In this document: positions 35,756 through 43,839 of the stretch, one piece after another
Layout: every line of letters begins with the position of its first letter
Position numbering within the stretch: position 1 is the stretch's first letter
Assembly: GCA_902781305.1 (NCBI GenBank)
Contig: CACZIV010000002.1
Span: forward strand, 16,635 to 80,634
Length of the DNA: 64,000 nt
DNA from: Pseudoselenomonas ruminantium
GTDB taxonomy: Bacteria > Bacillota > Negativicutes > Selenomonadales > Selenomonadaceae
Reading direction: 5' to 3'
Notes under the pieces: model-generated
Databases searched by the model: none
What the model was told of the DNA's origin: nothing
Seen by the model: the letters and a program-made list of their open reading frames with translations, nothing else
Position numbers and translations under genes: made by a program

Positions 35756-36083
35756 GTGGACACACTCCTTAATAAAACTGTAATTTTAAAATATATTACT
35801 TTATGCAGGATACCAATTGGTAATATCATTATGATTACAGTTGTTTTTCAAACAAATTAATTTTTTTGACACAGTCAGCACATTTGACACGAAACTATTC
35901 CTTATAGGTATTTATCGAACGTTTGAGCACTTATCTTAATAGCAGTCGCATAGAAAGTAAGAAGTGGCATTATGCCACTTCCTAAACATAGTATTATTAT
36001 CGTTACAATATAATAGATTATATGCCTATATTTAACTAAGGCAACTGTAATTTCAGTTGATGGAGTAAACTAATTCGCTGCCT
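35756..36083. other. 328-bp intergenic region
   Basis: AT-rich, probably carrying the promoter of the 731-aa gene. It holds one perfect 9-bp hairpin (GAAGTGGCA-TTA-TGCCACTTC, 35961-35981) without a T run. No gene is seen. Confidence 0.4.
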
Positions 36084-36266
36084 TCACAATTTACTTTTAT
36101 CTTTAATATACTGGCAGATACTTTCACGAGGTATTTTCCAAATCCGGCCTATCCGAAATCCTTTTATCTGATTCGAGGCTAGCAAGCTGTATGCAGCATT
36201 ACGGCCTATCATCAGCTCCTCGCAGAGCTCTTCTACGGTTACTAGGGATTCGCTGGTGTTTTCCAC
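36084..36266 (-). CDS. Small HTH DNA-binding protein (excisionase/AlpA-like) 1
   Basis: A 60-aa helix-turn-helix protein of the MerR-like 'excisionase family' (HTH_17): VTVEELCEELMIGRNAAYSLLASN is the HTH, followed by the wing FRIGRIWKIPRESICQYI. The start is a GTG with AGGAGG 9 nt upstream. A second gene of the same class lies 84 bp upstream. Likely roles are directing excision or regulating element genes. Confidence 0.82.
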   Translation of the reverse strand: MENTSESLVTVEELCEELMIGRNAAYSLLASNQIKGFRIGRIWKIPRESICQYIKDKSKL

Positions 36267-36350
36267 GATTTTCCGCCTCCTAAATTTTGTATGATAAGAT
36301 AATGATTATTGAAGCAAGGTTAATTAAGAAAAGGACTAGGGAAATCAGCA

Positions 36351-36551
36351 TCAATTCAAAGAAACAGTGTTGCTCATGCGAGTGGCAACATAATCTTTGA
36401 TGCAGGATTCCGGTATGCGCCAAGGGTGCCCTTTAGCGTCCTTATAGGCCCCAAGAGCGTTGGTGTGGATTAGATGGTAGATGACATGGGTGCTGCAGGA
36501 AAGAACGCAGGCTGCTTCGGACACAGTTAGTATATTTTTTTCGATTTTCAT
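36351..36551 (-). CDS. Small HTH DNA-binding protein (excisionase/AlpA-like) 2
   Basis: A 66-aa protein of the same HTH_17 class: ILTVSEAACVLSCSTHVIYHLI forms the HTH and GHPWRIPESCIKDYV the wing. AAGAGG lies 11 nt before the ATG. It is divergent from the XRE regulator gene across about 295 bp. Confidence 0.78.
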   Translation of the reverse strand: MKIEKNILTVSEAACVLSCSTHVIYHLIHTNALGAYKDAKGHPWRIPESCIKDYVATRMSNTVSLN

Positions 36552-36629
36552 AATAATAAATACCTCTTTTCATAGTTATTTATTATTATGTTAGTTTTAT
36601 TAAGCTTAACTTTGATTATTGAGGTTGTA

Positions 36630-36657
36630 GACCGCATCGCACTGATGCGGTCTTTTG
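36630..36657 (+). terminator. Terminator-like hairpin between divergent genes
   Basis: GACCGCATC-GCACT-GATGCGGTC is a perfect 9-bp stem followed by TTTT on the plus strand. No gene lies upstream on that strand, so it may end a short untranslated RNA or act as an attenuator. Confidence 0.55.
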
Positions 36658-36731
36658 CGTGATGAAAAAATCTTATTGCTGGTTCATATACTATATATGT
36701 GTAAAATAGGGAGTTGTGCATATAAAATAAG

Positions 36732-36763
36732 TTGACTTAGCTTATTACTTTACCCACGGTAAA
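36732..36763 (+). promoter_or_regulatory. Control region of the XRE regulator gene
   Basis: A -35-like TTGACT (36732-36737) is followed by the inverted repeat TTTACC-CAC-GGTAAA (36749-36763), a candidate operator for the XRE protein. No clear -10 is seen at the right distance. Confidence 0.4.
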
Positions 36764-36846
36764 TAAACTAAACCCTGGGTGGCTGGACTTTTGTGTGTAT
36801 ATTTGCCACAATATTCTTAGTAATTGTAAACGGGAGGTGAGACATC

Positions 36847-37233
36847 TTGCAGGAACTGGAACAGAGCTATAGGACAATTGGCGATAATGTATATCGATTT
36901 CGCGTTTTACAGCACATGACGCAGGAAGAACTGGCAGAATCCTCTAACGTCAGTGGCCCATATATCAGCCAGATAGAAAGAGCAAATCTACATAAAGGAA
37001 TTACCTGTACAGCTATGATTAACATTGCCAGAGCATTAGGTGTGCCAGTTTGTGTATTGATGTCAGAGAATCCTTGTCAGCATTATTTAGACTACCTAAG
37101 CAACGCAGCGTTACATAGACCGACGGATAAAAGACTGGAGAAACAGGAAGAGAGCTCTTCTTGTAAAACAGAATCGGCGGTCGAAAAAATACCTTTTGAT
37201 AATTTGATTACAAAAGAAGAACCATCATTTTAA
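36847..37233 (+). CDS. XRE-family HTH regulator
   Basis: A 128-aa repressor-like protein. The N-terminal Cro/C1-type HTH (residues about 8-70) reads VYRFRVLQHMTQEELAESSN, with recognition helix SGPYISQIERA. The C-terminal about 50 residues are polar and unstructured-looking. The start is TTG with GGAGGTGA 6 nt upstream. It is the first gene of the rightward block, in the position expected for the master regulator of the cargo. Confidence 0.85.
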   Translation: MQELEQSYRTIGDNVYRFRVLQHMTQEELAESSNVSGPYISQIERANLHKGITCTAMINIARALGVPVCVLMSENPCQHYLDYLSNAALHRPTDKRLEKQEESSSCKTESAVEKIPFDNLITKEEPSF

Positions 37234-37322
37234 AATATGCGATGCTGAGAATTCTGGTATCAACATCGCTTTTTTGTCAAAATTAAATATCAGAAAATAA
37301 TAAATATTAGGAGGGGCTATTG

Positions 37323-37475
37323 ATGGCAACAAAAAGAATCGAGTACATGTGCAGTCAATGTGGTAAAAAAGAAATTAGATTTGTATCGATGGGGAAACCA
37401 CAGCCAGGAAAATGCCCACGGAAAGGAAATGGAAAGCCGCATTCGTGGACAGTAAATCGCAAATTTGATACGTGA
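37323..37475 (+). CDS. 50-aa zinc-ribbon-like protein
   Basis: The reading frame starts MATKRIEYMCSQCGKKEIRF and ends VNRKFDT. It has CSQCGKK followed by a second half KCPRKGNGKPHSW, so Cys2 plus Cys/His could hold a zinc ion. The RBS TAGGAGGGG is strong and well placed. A terminator follows at 37507. Small zinc-ribbon proteins are common on mobile elements; the role is unknown. Confidence 0.7.
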   Translation: MATKRIEYMCSQCGKKEIRFVSMGKPQPGKCPRKGNGKPHSWTVNRKFDT

Positions 37476-37506
37476 TGGCGTTATTAAGGAGAAGAGCGCA
37501 TAGATT

Positions 37507-37541
37507 AAGGCATAACAGGCTTTTGTCCGTTATGCCTTTTG
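37507..37541 (+). terminator. Terminator after the zinc-ribbon gene
   Basis: AAGGCATAAC pairs with GTTATGCCTT, followed by TT; an inner GG/CC pairing extends the stem. Confidence 0.75.
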
Positions 37542-37597
37542 TGCATAGAGATAATTGCAATGATATAAGGTAGTAAATAATTGAGGAGGTTAAGGCT

Positions 37598-38677
37598 ATG
37601 AATGTTAATTTAGAAGGTTTTGGTCAGCAAGAAAAAGAGGGTTTATTTTCCTTGACAAAAGATATGTTGGCATCTTGGTTGTCAAAGCCAGCAGAACAGA
37701 CTACTGGGGAATGGCTGGTAGATAATATAGGGGAGTTTGTAGAAACAGGCGCTAGTGAAATTGCCAATAGTATAATGTCTGACATTACCAGCTTTAATGA
37801 TAACCTGAGACAAATAGATGAAGTATGTGCTGCAGGAAGGAGCAAGGAAGAATGGTTAAAAACCAGGTTGAATGAAGTGACAGTAGAGGGGGAACAGGCG
37901 CGTGGTGTATATCTTTCTGCAGTCAACGAAGCTTTGGCTATGGGGAATGCTTCGGTACATCAGGGATTACATTCTGAAACAGGAACTATCAGTATTCAGG
38001 AGACACAAGGAAGAGTTGAAGGGAAAAAGGTCGATTGGAATAAATTTGCGCTAAAAGAATTGATGAACAAGCTGGTAGAGCAGGTGGTGTTGGCTGGACT
38101 TGGTGGTGGTGCAGTGTCATCAACTATAGAACGGGTGAAAAATGATGGGAAATCGCTGGCAGAACATATCAATATTTTTGAGGAAGCAACGGGCTCGGAA
38201 ATAGATATAGGCTTAAAAGCGGTTGCAGCAGCTGCTTTGAAAGGGGCTTGCAATAAAGGCTGGATTCCATTTTTGACCAAGAAAACTCCTTTGTGTGTAA
38301 TTAATACCATTGCCTGCTGGGGAATGGAAAGTGTACGGACGGCAGGCTGGGTTTACACAGGGAAAATGAATGTTGCGCAGGCAGTGGAACGCATGGGACG
38401 CGTATCATCAGTAGCTATTGGAGATTTGTGTGTAAATGGTGTAGCATCGAAGTTCCTTATGGCTATCCCTGTAATTGGCCCAGTGGTAGGTGTGGCAGTG
38501 AGTGAATCAATTACTCAGTCAGCTAATCAGAAAGTTAGTCAGATGATACATGAGGGCTTTAAGAAAATACAGCCAAGAGTGACTGAATTTGCGGAAAGTG
38601 CTTATAATGCAGCTGGAAAAATTATGGAACGGGCCAAAGAGGCACTAAGACAAATGAAGGAAGCATTAGCGATCTAA
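37598..38677 (+). CDS. Glycine-rich, partly hydrophobic 359-aa protein (unknown)
   Basis: I do not recognise this family. The first 150 residues are polar and helical. Residues about 170-190 (VVLAGLGGGAVSSTIERV) and about 280-320 (LCVNGVASKFLMAIPVIGPVVGVAVSESI, shown in part) are Gly/Ala/Val-rich and could insert into a membrane or form a glycine-zipper core. The C-terminus is an amphipathic helix (AAGKIMERAKEALRQMKEAL). No signal peptide is present. GAGGAGG lies before the ATG. It ends 21 bp before the Sel1-protein gene, so it belongs to the cargo operon. The layout is compatible with a pore-forming effector or a membrane scaffold. Confidence 0.75.
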   Translation: MNVNLEGFGQQEKEGLFSLTKDMLASWLSKPAEQTTGEWLVDNIGEFVETGASEIANSIMSDITSFNDNLRQIDEVCAAGRSKEEWLKTRLNEVTVEGEQARGVYLSAVNEALAMGNASVHQGLHSETGTISIQETQGRVEGKKVDWNKFALKELMNKLVEQVVLAGLGGGAVSSTIERVKNDGKSLAEHINIFEEATGSEIDIGLKAVAAAALKGACNKGWIPFLTKKTPLCVINTIACWGMESVRTAGWVYTGKMNVAQAVERMGRVSSVAIGDLCVNGVASKFLMAIPVIGPVVGVAVSESITQSANQKVSQMIHEGFKKIQPRVTEFAESAYNAAGKIMERAKEALRQMKEALAI

Positions 38678-38698
38678 AAAAGAGAAGGGATGGGACGT

Positions 38699-39838
38699 AT
38701 GGCAAGAAAATTTGCTTTGTACCTAAAGGATGGACATGAGGTTCGTAACAATATTGATGAGATAACGGTGTATTTTGACTATGGCAAGATTATAGAATAC
38801 TTTTATGATGGTCAATTGCAAAAATGGTTACGTGATCGTTATTATGAGAAAGAAGCTGAAGCGTTAGATCAAATTCATTATGATGATAAAAATTTTAAAG
38901 AAAAACTATGCGCCGTTTTCCAAGTGGATAGCAACACTGTTGGTCATGCTGCAAATATAAAAGATGAAAAAGTACAGAGGAAATTAGATTATATAAAGCA
39001 ATACACTGCTGATGATGTGATATTGGGAAAGGTTGACAGTGTTGCAACTAATCAAGATGAATTAGTCGCAATGATAAATGAAGGTAAATCTGAAATTTAT
39101 CTATGTGGCGATAAATTTGTTTTACCAATTATAGCTGAAAATATTAAATATATAGGTGTCGGTGATGTTGTAGGCATAATAAAAAGTAATAAGAAGGTAG
39201 ATTTTTCAGAAAGAAATATTCAGTTTGTAAATGTTCGTTTCGATGAGGAATATATGAAATTATGTAATGAGAATATAAGGGAGGAAAAAGGAAATCAAGA
39301 TGAAGACTTAGCTGATGTTATGGAAATGGCTGAAAATATGTTTTCTAAAGCTAAAGAAGTAAAGGGTAAAGATACTTTAAAATATCTGACGCTATTAAAC
39401 GAAGCTGTTAAGTATGGTAGTCCTGAAGCTATGTTCGAGTTTGGTGAGTATTATGAATCAAAAGAACATAATTACGTTAAAGCATTAGAATGGTATGAAA
39501 AGGCAGCTAAATCTGGTGAAACTACAGGTTTTGTTCGTAGGGGATGCATTTACTGGAAGAATAATAAGCTTTCAAAAGCTAAAGAATCATTTGTGGCAGC
39601 AGCGAATAAAGATAATCCTTCTGGAATGTATTGGTTAGGAAAGTATTTGTATGAAGTAGAATATAATATGGAAAGGGCATGCTTTTGGTTTAATAAGGCA
39701 GCAGAATACGGTCATAGTGAAGCAAGGCAGGAATATAATAAAATAATAATTACAGGAGCTAAGAATGTAGCAGATAATGTATCTAAAATTAATCCTGTTT
39801 TGGGAACAGCAGTAAAGGTGTTTTCTTGGTTTAAGTAA
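38699..39838 (+). CDS. Sel1-repeat protein with an N-terminal sensor-like module
   Basis: A 379-aa soluble protein. The N-terminus (ITVYFDYGKIIEYFYDGQL then QKWLRDRYYEKEAEALDQI) matches from memory a module found at the start of many Firmicute putative signalling proteins. A second small module (EIYLCGDKFVLP ... IKYIGVGDVVGII) follows. Residues about 240-360 are Sel1-like/TPR repeats (AMFEFGEYYES..YVKALEWYEKAAKSG, GMYWLGKYLYE). The ATG at 38699 has AGAAGGG upstream at a good distance. It sits between the hydrophobic protein and the AAA+ ATPase and probably mediates protein-protein contacts. Confidence 0.8.
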   Translation: MARKFALYLKDGHEVRNNIDEITVYFDYGKIIEYFYDGQLQKWLRDRYYEKEAEALDQIHYDDKNFKEKLCAVFQVDSNTVGHAANIKDEKVQRKLDYIKQYTADDVILGKVDSVATNQDELVAMINEGKSEIYLCGDKFVLPIIAENIKYIGVGDVVGIIKSNKKVDFSERNIQFVNVRFDEEYMKLCNENIREEKGNQDEDLADVMEMAENMFSKAKEVKGKDTLKYLTLLNEAVKYGSPEAMFEFGEYYESKEHNYVKALEWYEKAAKSGETTGFVRRGCIYWKNNKLSKAKESFVAAANKDNPSGMYWLGKYLYEVEYNMERACFWFNKAAEYGHSEARQEYNKIIITGAKNVADNVSKINPVLGTAVKVFSWFK

Positions 39839-39915
39839 AATATGAATATCAATGACTAATCGTTCTATTATAAATATGAAATTGTATTAAATTGAAATTT
39901 GTTGGAGGCGATAGT

Positions 39916-41430
39916 ATGCATGCTCAGGAAGAAATAAAAAAAGAAATATCTCATTATATTGATGCTTGTATGCCCATAATTTATGTAGATACATTGGAAA
40001 TTGGTATGTACCGTACGTTGGTAGAGGAAATTGCAAACGAAAAGCGTATGGATTATGCTAGCTGGAGCTTGTATGGTGGTATGCATATACCGGGGATTTC
40101 TATGCCAACGAATATGGGACGAGATTTACTGACAACGCTGGAAAATATCAGAGACGATTTAGAAAATAAGTTGTTCATTATAGAAGATATTGGTAGTCAG
40201 TTGGAACGGCCGGAGGTTGTTTCGTATTTACGACATATTGCAGAGGATATTGTATCAGAGAAGTTGAATGACTGTAATATCATTATTCTATCTCCTTTGC
40301 AACGTATTCCCCGTGAGTTGGAACTTTATGTAACGCTGGTTAGCAGACATGCGATGGATAACGAGGGAATAAAAGAATGCATAATGGAATTCTGCAAAAA
40401 AAATACAAGACAAAAGCCTGAGGATTTTGTGGATGATTTTATGAAAACATTGGTGACTGCGTTGAGAGGTCTGACCAAAACAGAAATAGACAGCATACTT
40501 TCTTTGGTGGTGTCTAAACATGGTCGTCTGGATATGAGTGGTATGTCAATTATCCGCAAAGAAAAACAGCAGATGATAAAAAAATCCGGCATATTGGAAA
40601 TGATAAATGTCAAAGAAACATTAGATGATATTGGTGGATTGGAGCGTCTTAAAGGCTGGCTGAAAAAGAAGGCGGCTGTTTATAGCCAATATTATGAGGC
40701 AGAACAATGGGGCGTGGATATTCCGAAAGGTGTCCTTATTGCTGGTATGCCGGGATGTGGCAAGTCTTTGGCTGCCAAGGCGGCATCTGCTACATTTGGT
40801 TTGCCGCTCTTGCGTATGGATATGGGAAGACTGATGGGGAAATATGTAGGGGAGTCTGAAGGTAATATGCGGAGAGCGATTGAGCTTACAGAGGCTAGTG
40901 CTCCTTGCATTCTTTGGATAGATGAATTGGAGAAAGCTTTTGCCGGTATTCAGTCAGGGGGGAGCGGCTCAGAAGTAGCAACCCGTCTGTTCGGTAATTT
41001 CCTTACATGGATGCAGGAAAAGGATAGTATGGCCTTTGTGGTAGCGACTGCGAATGATATTTCTAAACTGCCACCGGAACTTATGCGCAAAGGTCGTTTT
41101 GATGAAATCTTTTATGTGGATATGCCGAAAGCTGAAGAACGTAAAAAGATATTGGAAATTCATATTAAGAAGCGTCGGAAAGATGATTTATCACAAATTG
41201 ATTTACAGCAGGTGGTACGTGAAACGGATGGCTTCTGTGGTGCTGACATTGAGGGCGTTGTGCGTGATGCCATTGAAGAAGCTTTTGTAGCGAAAAAAGA
41301 CCATTTGGATACGGCAGAACTGCTCGCCGCCATCAAGCGCACGCATCCCATATCAGAAACGATGAAGGATTCTTTGCAGGCCATGAAAAGCACTTACAAG
41401 GACAAGAAGTTTGCTAATGCATCGGCATAG
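39916..41430 (+). CDS. Ycf46-like AAA+ ATPase
   Basis: A 504-aa ATPase. The N-terminal half (about 1-225) resembles the non-AAA domain of cyanobacterial/plastid Ycf46 proteins ([15 protein letters not shown]...). The C-terminal AAA domain (about 235-450) has Walker A GMPGCGKS (277-284), Walker B CILWIDE (331-337), sensor-1 VATAND, and arginine-finger region [11 protein letters not shown]. It is of the FtsH/VCP-like AAA clade but has no protease domain and no transmembrane segment, so it is likely a remodelling factor. The ATG at 39916 has TTGGAGG upstream. It is central to the cargo operon, flanked by Sel1-type proteins that could be its partners or substrates. Confidence 0.88.
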   Translation: MHAQEEIKKEISHYIDACMPIIYVDTLEIGMYRTLVEEIANEKRMDYASWSLYGGMHIPGISMPTNMGRDLLTTLENIRDDLENKLFIIEDIGSQLERPEVVSYLRHIAEDIVSEKLNDCNIIILSPLQRIPRELELYVTLVSRHAMDNEGIKECIMEFCKKNTRQKPEDFVDDFMKTLVTALRGLTKTEIDSILSLVVSKHGRLDMSGMSIIRKEKQQMIKKSGILEMINVKETLDDIGGLERLKGWLKKKAAVYSQYYEAEQWGVDIPKGVLIAGMPGCGKSLAAKAASATFGLPLLRMDMGRLMGKYVGESEGNMRRAIELTEASAPCILWIDELEKAFAGIQSGGSGSEVATRLFGNFLTWMQEKDSMAFVVATANDISKLPPELMRKGRFDEIFYVDMPKAEERKKILEIHIKKRRKDDLSQIDLQQVVRETDGFCGADIEGVVRDAIEEAFVAKKDHLDTAELLAAIKRTHPISETMKDSLQAMKSTYKDKKFANASA

Positions 41431-41442
41431 GAGGAAAGGAAA

Positions 41443-41472
41443 ATGGGATTTAACATCGCTGGAAATGAATGA
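41443..41472 (+). CDS. Nine-codon leader ORF overlapping the next gene
   Basis: ATG at 41443 with a strong GGAGGAAAGG reads MGFNIAGNE and stops at 41472, overlapping the next start (41465) in another frame. It may couple translation, or mark a one-base frameshift at the 5' end of the next gene. Confidence 0.4.
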   Translation: MGFNIAGNE

Positions 41473-41899
41473 TTTTGCGAGCATGCCAGTATTGTGTGCC
41501 GGAGAACACATTGAAAAGGATGCTGCTATGGAAGAAGATACTTGTGATAGTTATGGAGATATGATTACACAAGCTGAAATAGATGCGTTGTTAGATGGAA
41601 GGATTAAGGATGATAGGGAGGTGATTTTCTCAATCGATTATAAAAAATGGCATTGGTTAAAAATGATTGTATCATGGATGATAGAAAAAAGAAGCGAAGA
41701 GATTGCGGCAAAGCACCTTATCAATTATTCAATAAATAAATCTGCTATATGGTTAGATGATTTAACGCGCATTATAAGATGTGATTTTAATGATTTACCA
41801 AGTGATATACTGGAAATGATATTGGATAATGGTTATACGCGTGAGGTGTACGATATAATTGTGAAGGAATATGTAGTTCGTAAATATGTTAGCTTATGA
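41465..41899 (+). CDS. 144-aa protein with a FliM/FliN-type EIDALL motif
   Basis: Function unknown. Residues about 34-44 read ITQAEIDALLDG, very like the N-terminal SQxEIDALL motif of FliM and FliY that binds phosphorylated CheY. The rest (KKWHWLKMIVSWMIEKRSEE ... CDFNDLPSDILEMILDNGY) is helical and matches no flagellar switch domain. The start is uncertain: the best RBS serves the nine-codon leader at 41443 in another frame, and 41528 (Met, AAAGGATG) is another choice. It overlaps the next ORF by ATGA. Confidence 0.65.
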   Translation: MNDFASMPVLCAGEHIEKDAAMEEDTCDSYGDMITQAEIDALLDGRIKDDREVIFSIDYKKWHWLKMIVSWMIEKRSEEIAAKHLINYSINKSAIWLDDLTRIIRCDFNDLPSDILEMILDNGYTREVYDIIVKEYVVRKYVSL

Positions 41900-41919
41900 A
41901 TTGTAAAGGGGATGGAGAT

Positions 41920-43104
41920 ATGGAGAAAGGTTGTTTGTATAAAGCCGGGATAGCCTATCGGTTGAAAAATTATGATGTGGTGGTAGATCAACACAGGCCG
42001 GAAGTTATATATGAGGATAATTGTGCCAGGACAACGGCTTATGTATATCGTAACAATAAAAGACGTAAAAATTCTGAATCGGCATTTACACAACTGAAAT
42101 GGGATCACGGAACCAAGCTGGATATATGTGCGAAGGGAGAAAATGCGGAAAAAGTAATAAAAATTATTGCAGAATGGCTCTATAACAAAAAATATATAGA
42201 ATTTGATGAAGAAGAATTCCTGAGTCAATGTATGCAAAGGTTTGCAGATATTCGTACGGAATATAATTTGGATGAAGATGTGTTAAGACGAGCTGAAAAT
42301 AATCCCTTATTGGAGCGTGAACTGGTTCTGGTGATGAGAGGCTGTAATGAGCAGGGCATTAAAGACCTGGAAAAGAGCCTTCCAGAGTGGGAAGAGAAAA
42401 ATAGAAGAAATTATTATTGGGAAGATGGTACGATCAATGTTTGCTTTACTTCTGAGACTATAAAAGATATTACTGCTGATTGGGTAGAGCGGATGTGTAT
42501 TTATTATCGGGAGAAGTGTGGCTTATTATATGGGAAAATGGAGCAGATACGGCATTATGAGGAAATCATAAGGGGTAAAGAACAGCTGGCTGCTAATGGT
42601 GATGTGGAGGCGATGTTCTTTCTGGCAGAAGCCTATGAAGTAGGCCGCCTTTGTGTACGTGACAGGGAAAAGGTACGTGAATATTTCCAAATGGCTAGGC
42701 ACACATGGGCTGGGGAATTAGCAGAAAAATACAAGGCATGGCTGGATAAGACGGTGCAGGATAGCGGTTTGGAAATGATAGGCCGTTTGGGGCGCGAGTA
42801 TATAGAGGGTGCCTTTGCTGAGATGGCAAAAAAGAATCACGATGTTAAACTGAAAAAGGAGATTAGGTGGCTCAATGAAGCAATAGAAGCCGGTGACGGC
42901 TGGGCAGCCTTTACCAAAGGGAATATTTGTTACTACGGCTACGGGCGTTGGGGCGAAAGAAAACAGGAAGCCTATAACAGCTATAGGAAGGCTGCCAAGT
43001 CGAAGGATTCAATATACGCGCTGGAATACGGAGAACTGTGTTTTAGAAATGGCGATTTGAAGAAAGAGGTCGCAAATGCCTTAGTAAAAGTGCTTAATGA
43101 GTGA
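41920..43104 (+). CDS. HPr-like domain / Sel1-repeat protein
   Basis: A 394-aa protein. Residues about 15-88 resemble an HPr phosphocarrier fold. They end in TKLDICAKGENAEKVIKIIAEWL, which mirrors the last strand and helix of HPr (I-x-A-x-G-x-D-A-E-E-A). An HRPEV segment stands near where HPr has its phospho-His loop. The match is degenerate, so phosphotransfer is uncertain. Sel1-like repeats follow (NGDVEAMFFLAEAYEVG, about residue 213, and AGDGWAAFTKGNICYYGYG near the C-terminus). The start is placed at ATG 41920 with AAAGGGGA upstream; ATG 41896 overlaps the previous stop and is an alternative. It is part of the cargo operon with the AAA+ ATPase. Confidence 0.72.
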   Translation: MEKGCLYKAGIAYRLKNYDVVVDQHRPEVIYEDNCARTTAYVYRNNKRRKNSESAFTQLKWDHGTKLDICAKGENAEKVIKIIAEWLYNKKYIEFDEEEFLSQCMQRFADIRTEYNLDEDVLRRAENNPLLERELVLVMRGCNEQGIKDLEKSLPEWEEKNRRNYYWEDGTINVCFTSETIKDITADWVERMCIYYREKCGLLYGKMEQIRHYEEIIRGKEQLAANGDVEAMFFLAEAYEVGRLCVRDREKVREYFQMARHTWAGELAEKYKAWLDKTVQDSGLEMIGRLGREYIEGAFAEMAKKNHDVKLKKEIRWLNEAIEAGDGWAAFTKGNICYYGYGRWGERKQEAYNSYRKAAKSKDSIYALEYGELCFRNGDLKKEVANALVKVLNE

Positions 43105-43123
43105 TAGCAGGAGGTGGCAGCAG

Positions 43124-43539
43124 TTGAAAGTAATCTTCTTAGATGTGGATGGTGTGCTGAATTCTGCACAGGATGGCTATTCGATAAGGCTAAGGACAGA
43201 TTCGCATTTGAAACTTTTGCAGCGCATCGTACAGGAAATAGGGGCTAAACTTGTCCTTTCTTCCTCGTGGCGGATAGGCTTTACGCCTGCCAGTAAAAAT
43301 CTGCTGGCACGATTTAGGGAATATGGACTGGAGCTTATGGATTGTACTCCAGAACTGTCCGGTTCATGCCGAGGTGATGAAATTCGTCAATGGTTGACTG
43401 ATAATGCCTATGATTATAATATCGAAAACTTTGTTATCCTTGATGATGAAGCCGATATGGCAAAAATCTAGTACAGACAGATACTAATATTGGCTTGCAA
43501 AAGCAGAATGCTATTGAATGCATCATGATATTGAAGTAA
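43124..43539 (+). pseudogene. HAD-fold phosphatase-like protein (SAK-type), frameshifted near the 3' end
   Basis: The frame from TTG 43124 (AGGAGG 9 nt upstream) encodes VIFLDVDGVLNS, LVLSSSWRIGF, GSCRGDEIRQWL and FVILDDEADM. These are the motifs of the HAD domain named for 'Swiss Army Knife' RNA-repair proteins. It stops early at TAG 43471, after MAKI. One extra A in the AAAAA run at about 43461 would continue the frame as NLVQTDTNIGLQKQNAIEC to TAA 43539, the usual family ending. So the gene has lost one base, or a sequencing error or programmed slip occurs at the A run. The annotated intact part is 115 aa. Confidence 0.78.
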
Positions 43540-43565
43540 TGCAGGTAAGAAGTGGAGGGTTGGTC

Positions 43566-43748
43566 ATGGCCATAAAGAAAAAGCATACCAAACATAGTAA
43601 GTATAAAAAACAATCTGGAGCTGTGGTTAATGCGGAGCCAGTTAAGTCGCTCAGCCTGTCTGAAGAGCAAATGATGCTAGCACGCTTGGGGGGGATAATC
43701 AGTATGAGTCCACCACCATGGCTAGTCATACCTAATGTGCCAAAATAA
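43566..43748 (+). CDS. Small basic hypothetical protein, 60 aa
   Basis: Begins MAIKKKHTKHSKYKKQSGA, so the N-terminus is strongly basic, followed by a helical middle (LSEEQMMLARLGG) and a Pro-rich end. The RBS GGAGGG lies 6 nt before the ATG. No family is recognised; a nucleic-acid-binding role is possible from charge only. Confidence 0.6.
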   Translation: MAIKKKHTKHSKYKKQSGAVVNAEPVKSLSLSEEQMMLARLGGIISMSPPPWLVIPNVPK

Positions 43749-43839
43749 CAGTTTTCAACTGCATATTATATCCATGAAGTCAGCACAGGTAATATTGCCT
43801 GTGTTTTTTCTTATGCGGAAAATTGAGGAGGTAATCAAC

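Noticed and set aside
41465-41899. FliM or FliN flagellar switch protein
   Set aside because: Only the short EIDALL peptide matches; no CheC-like or SpoA domain follows.
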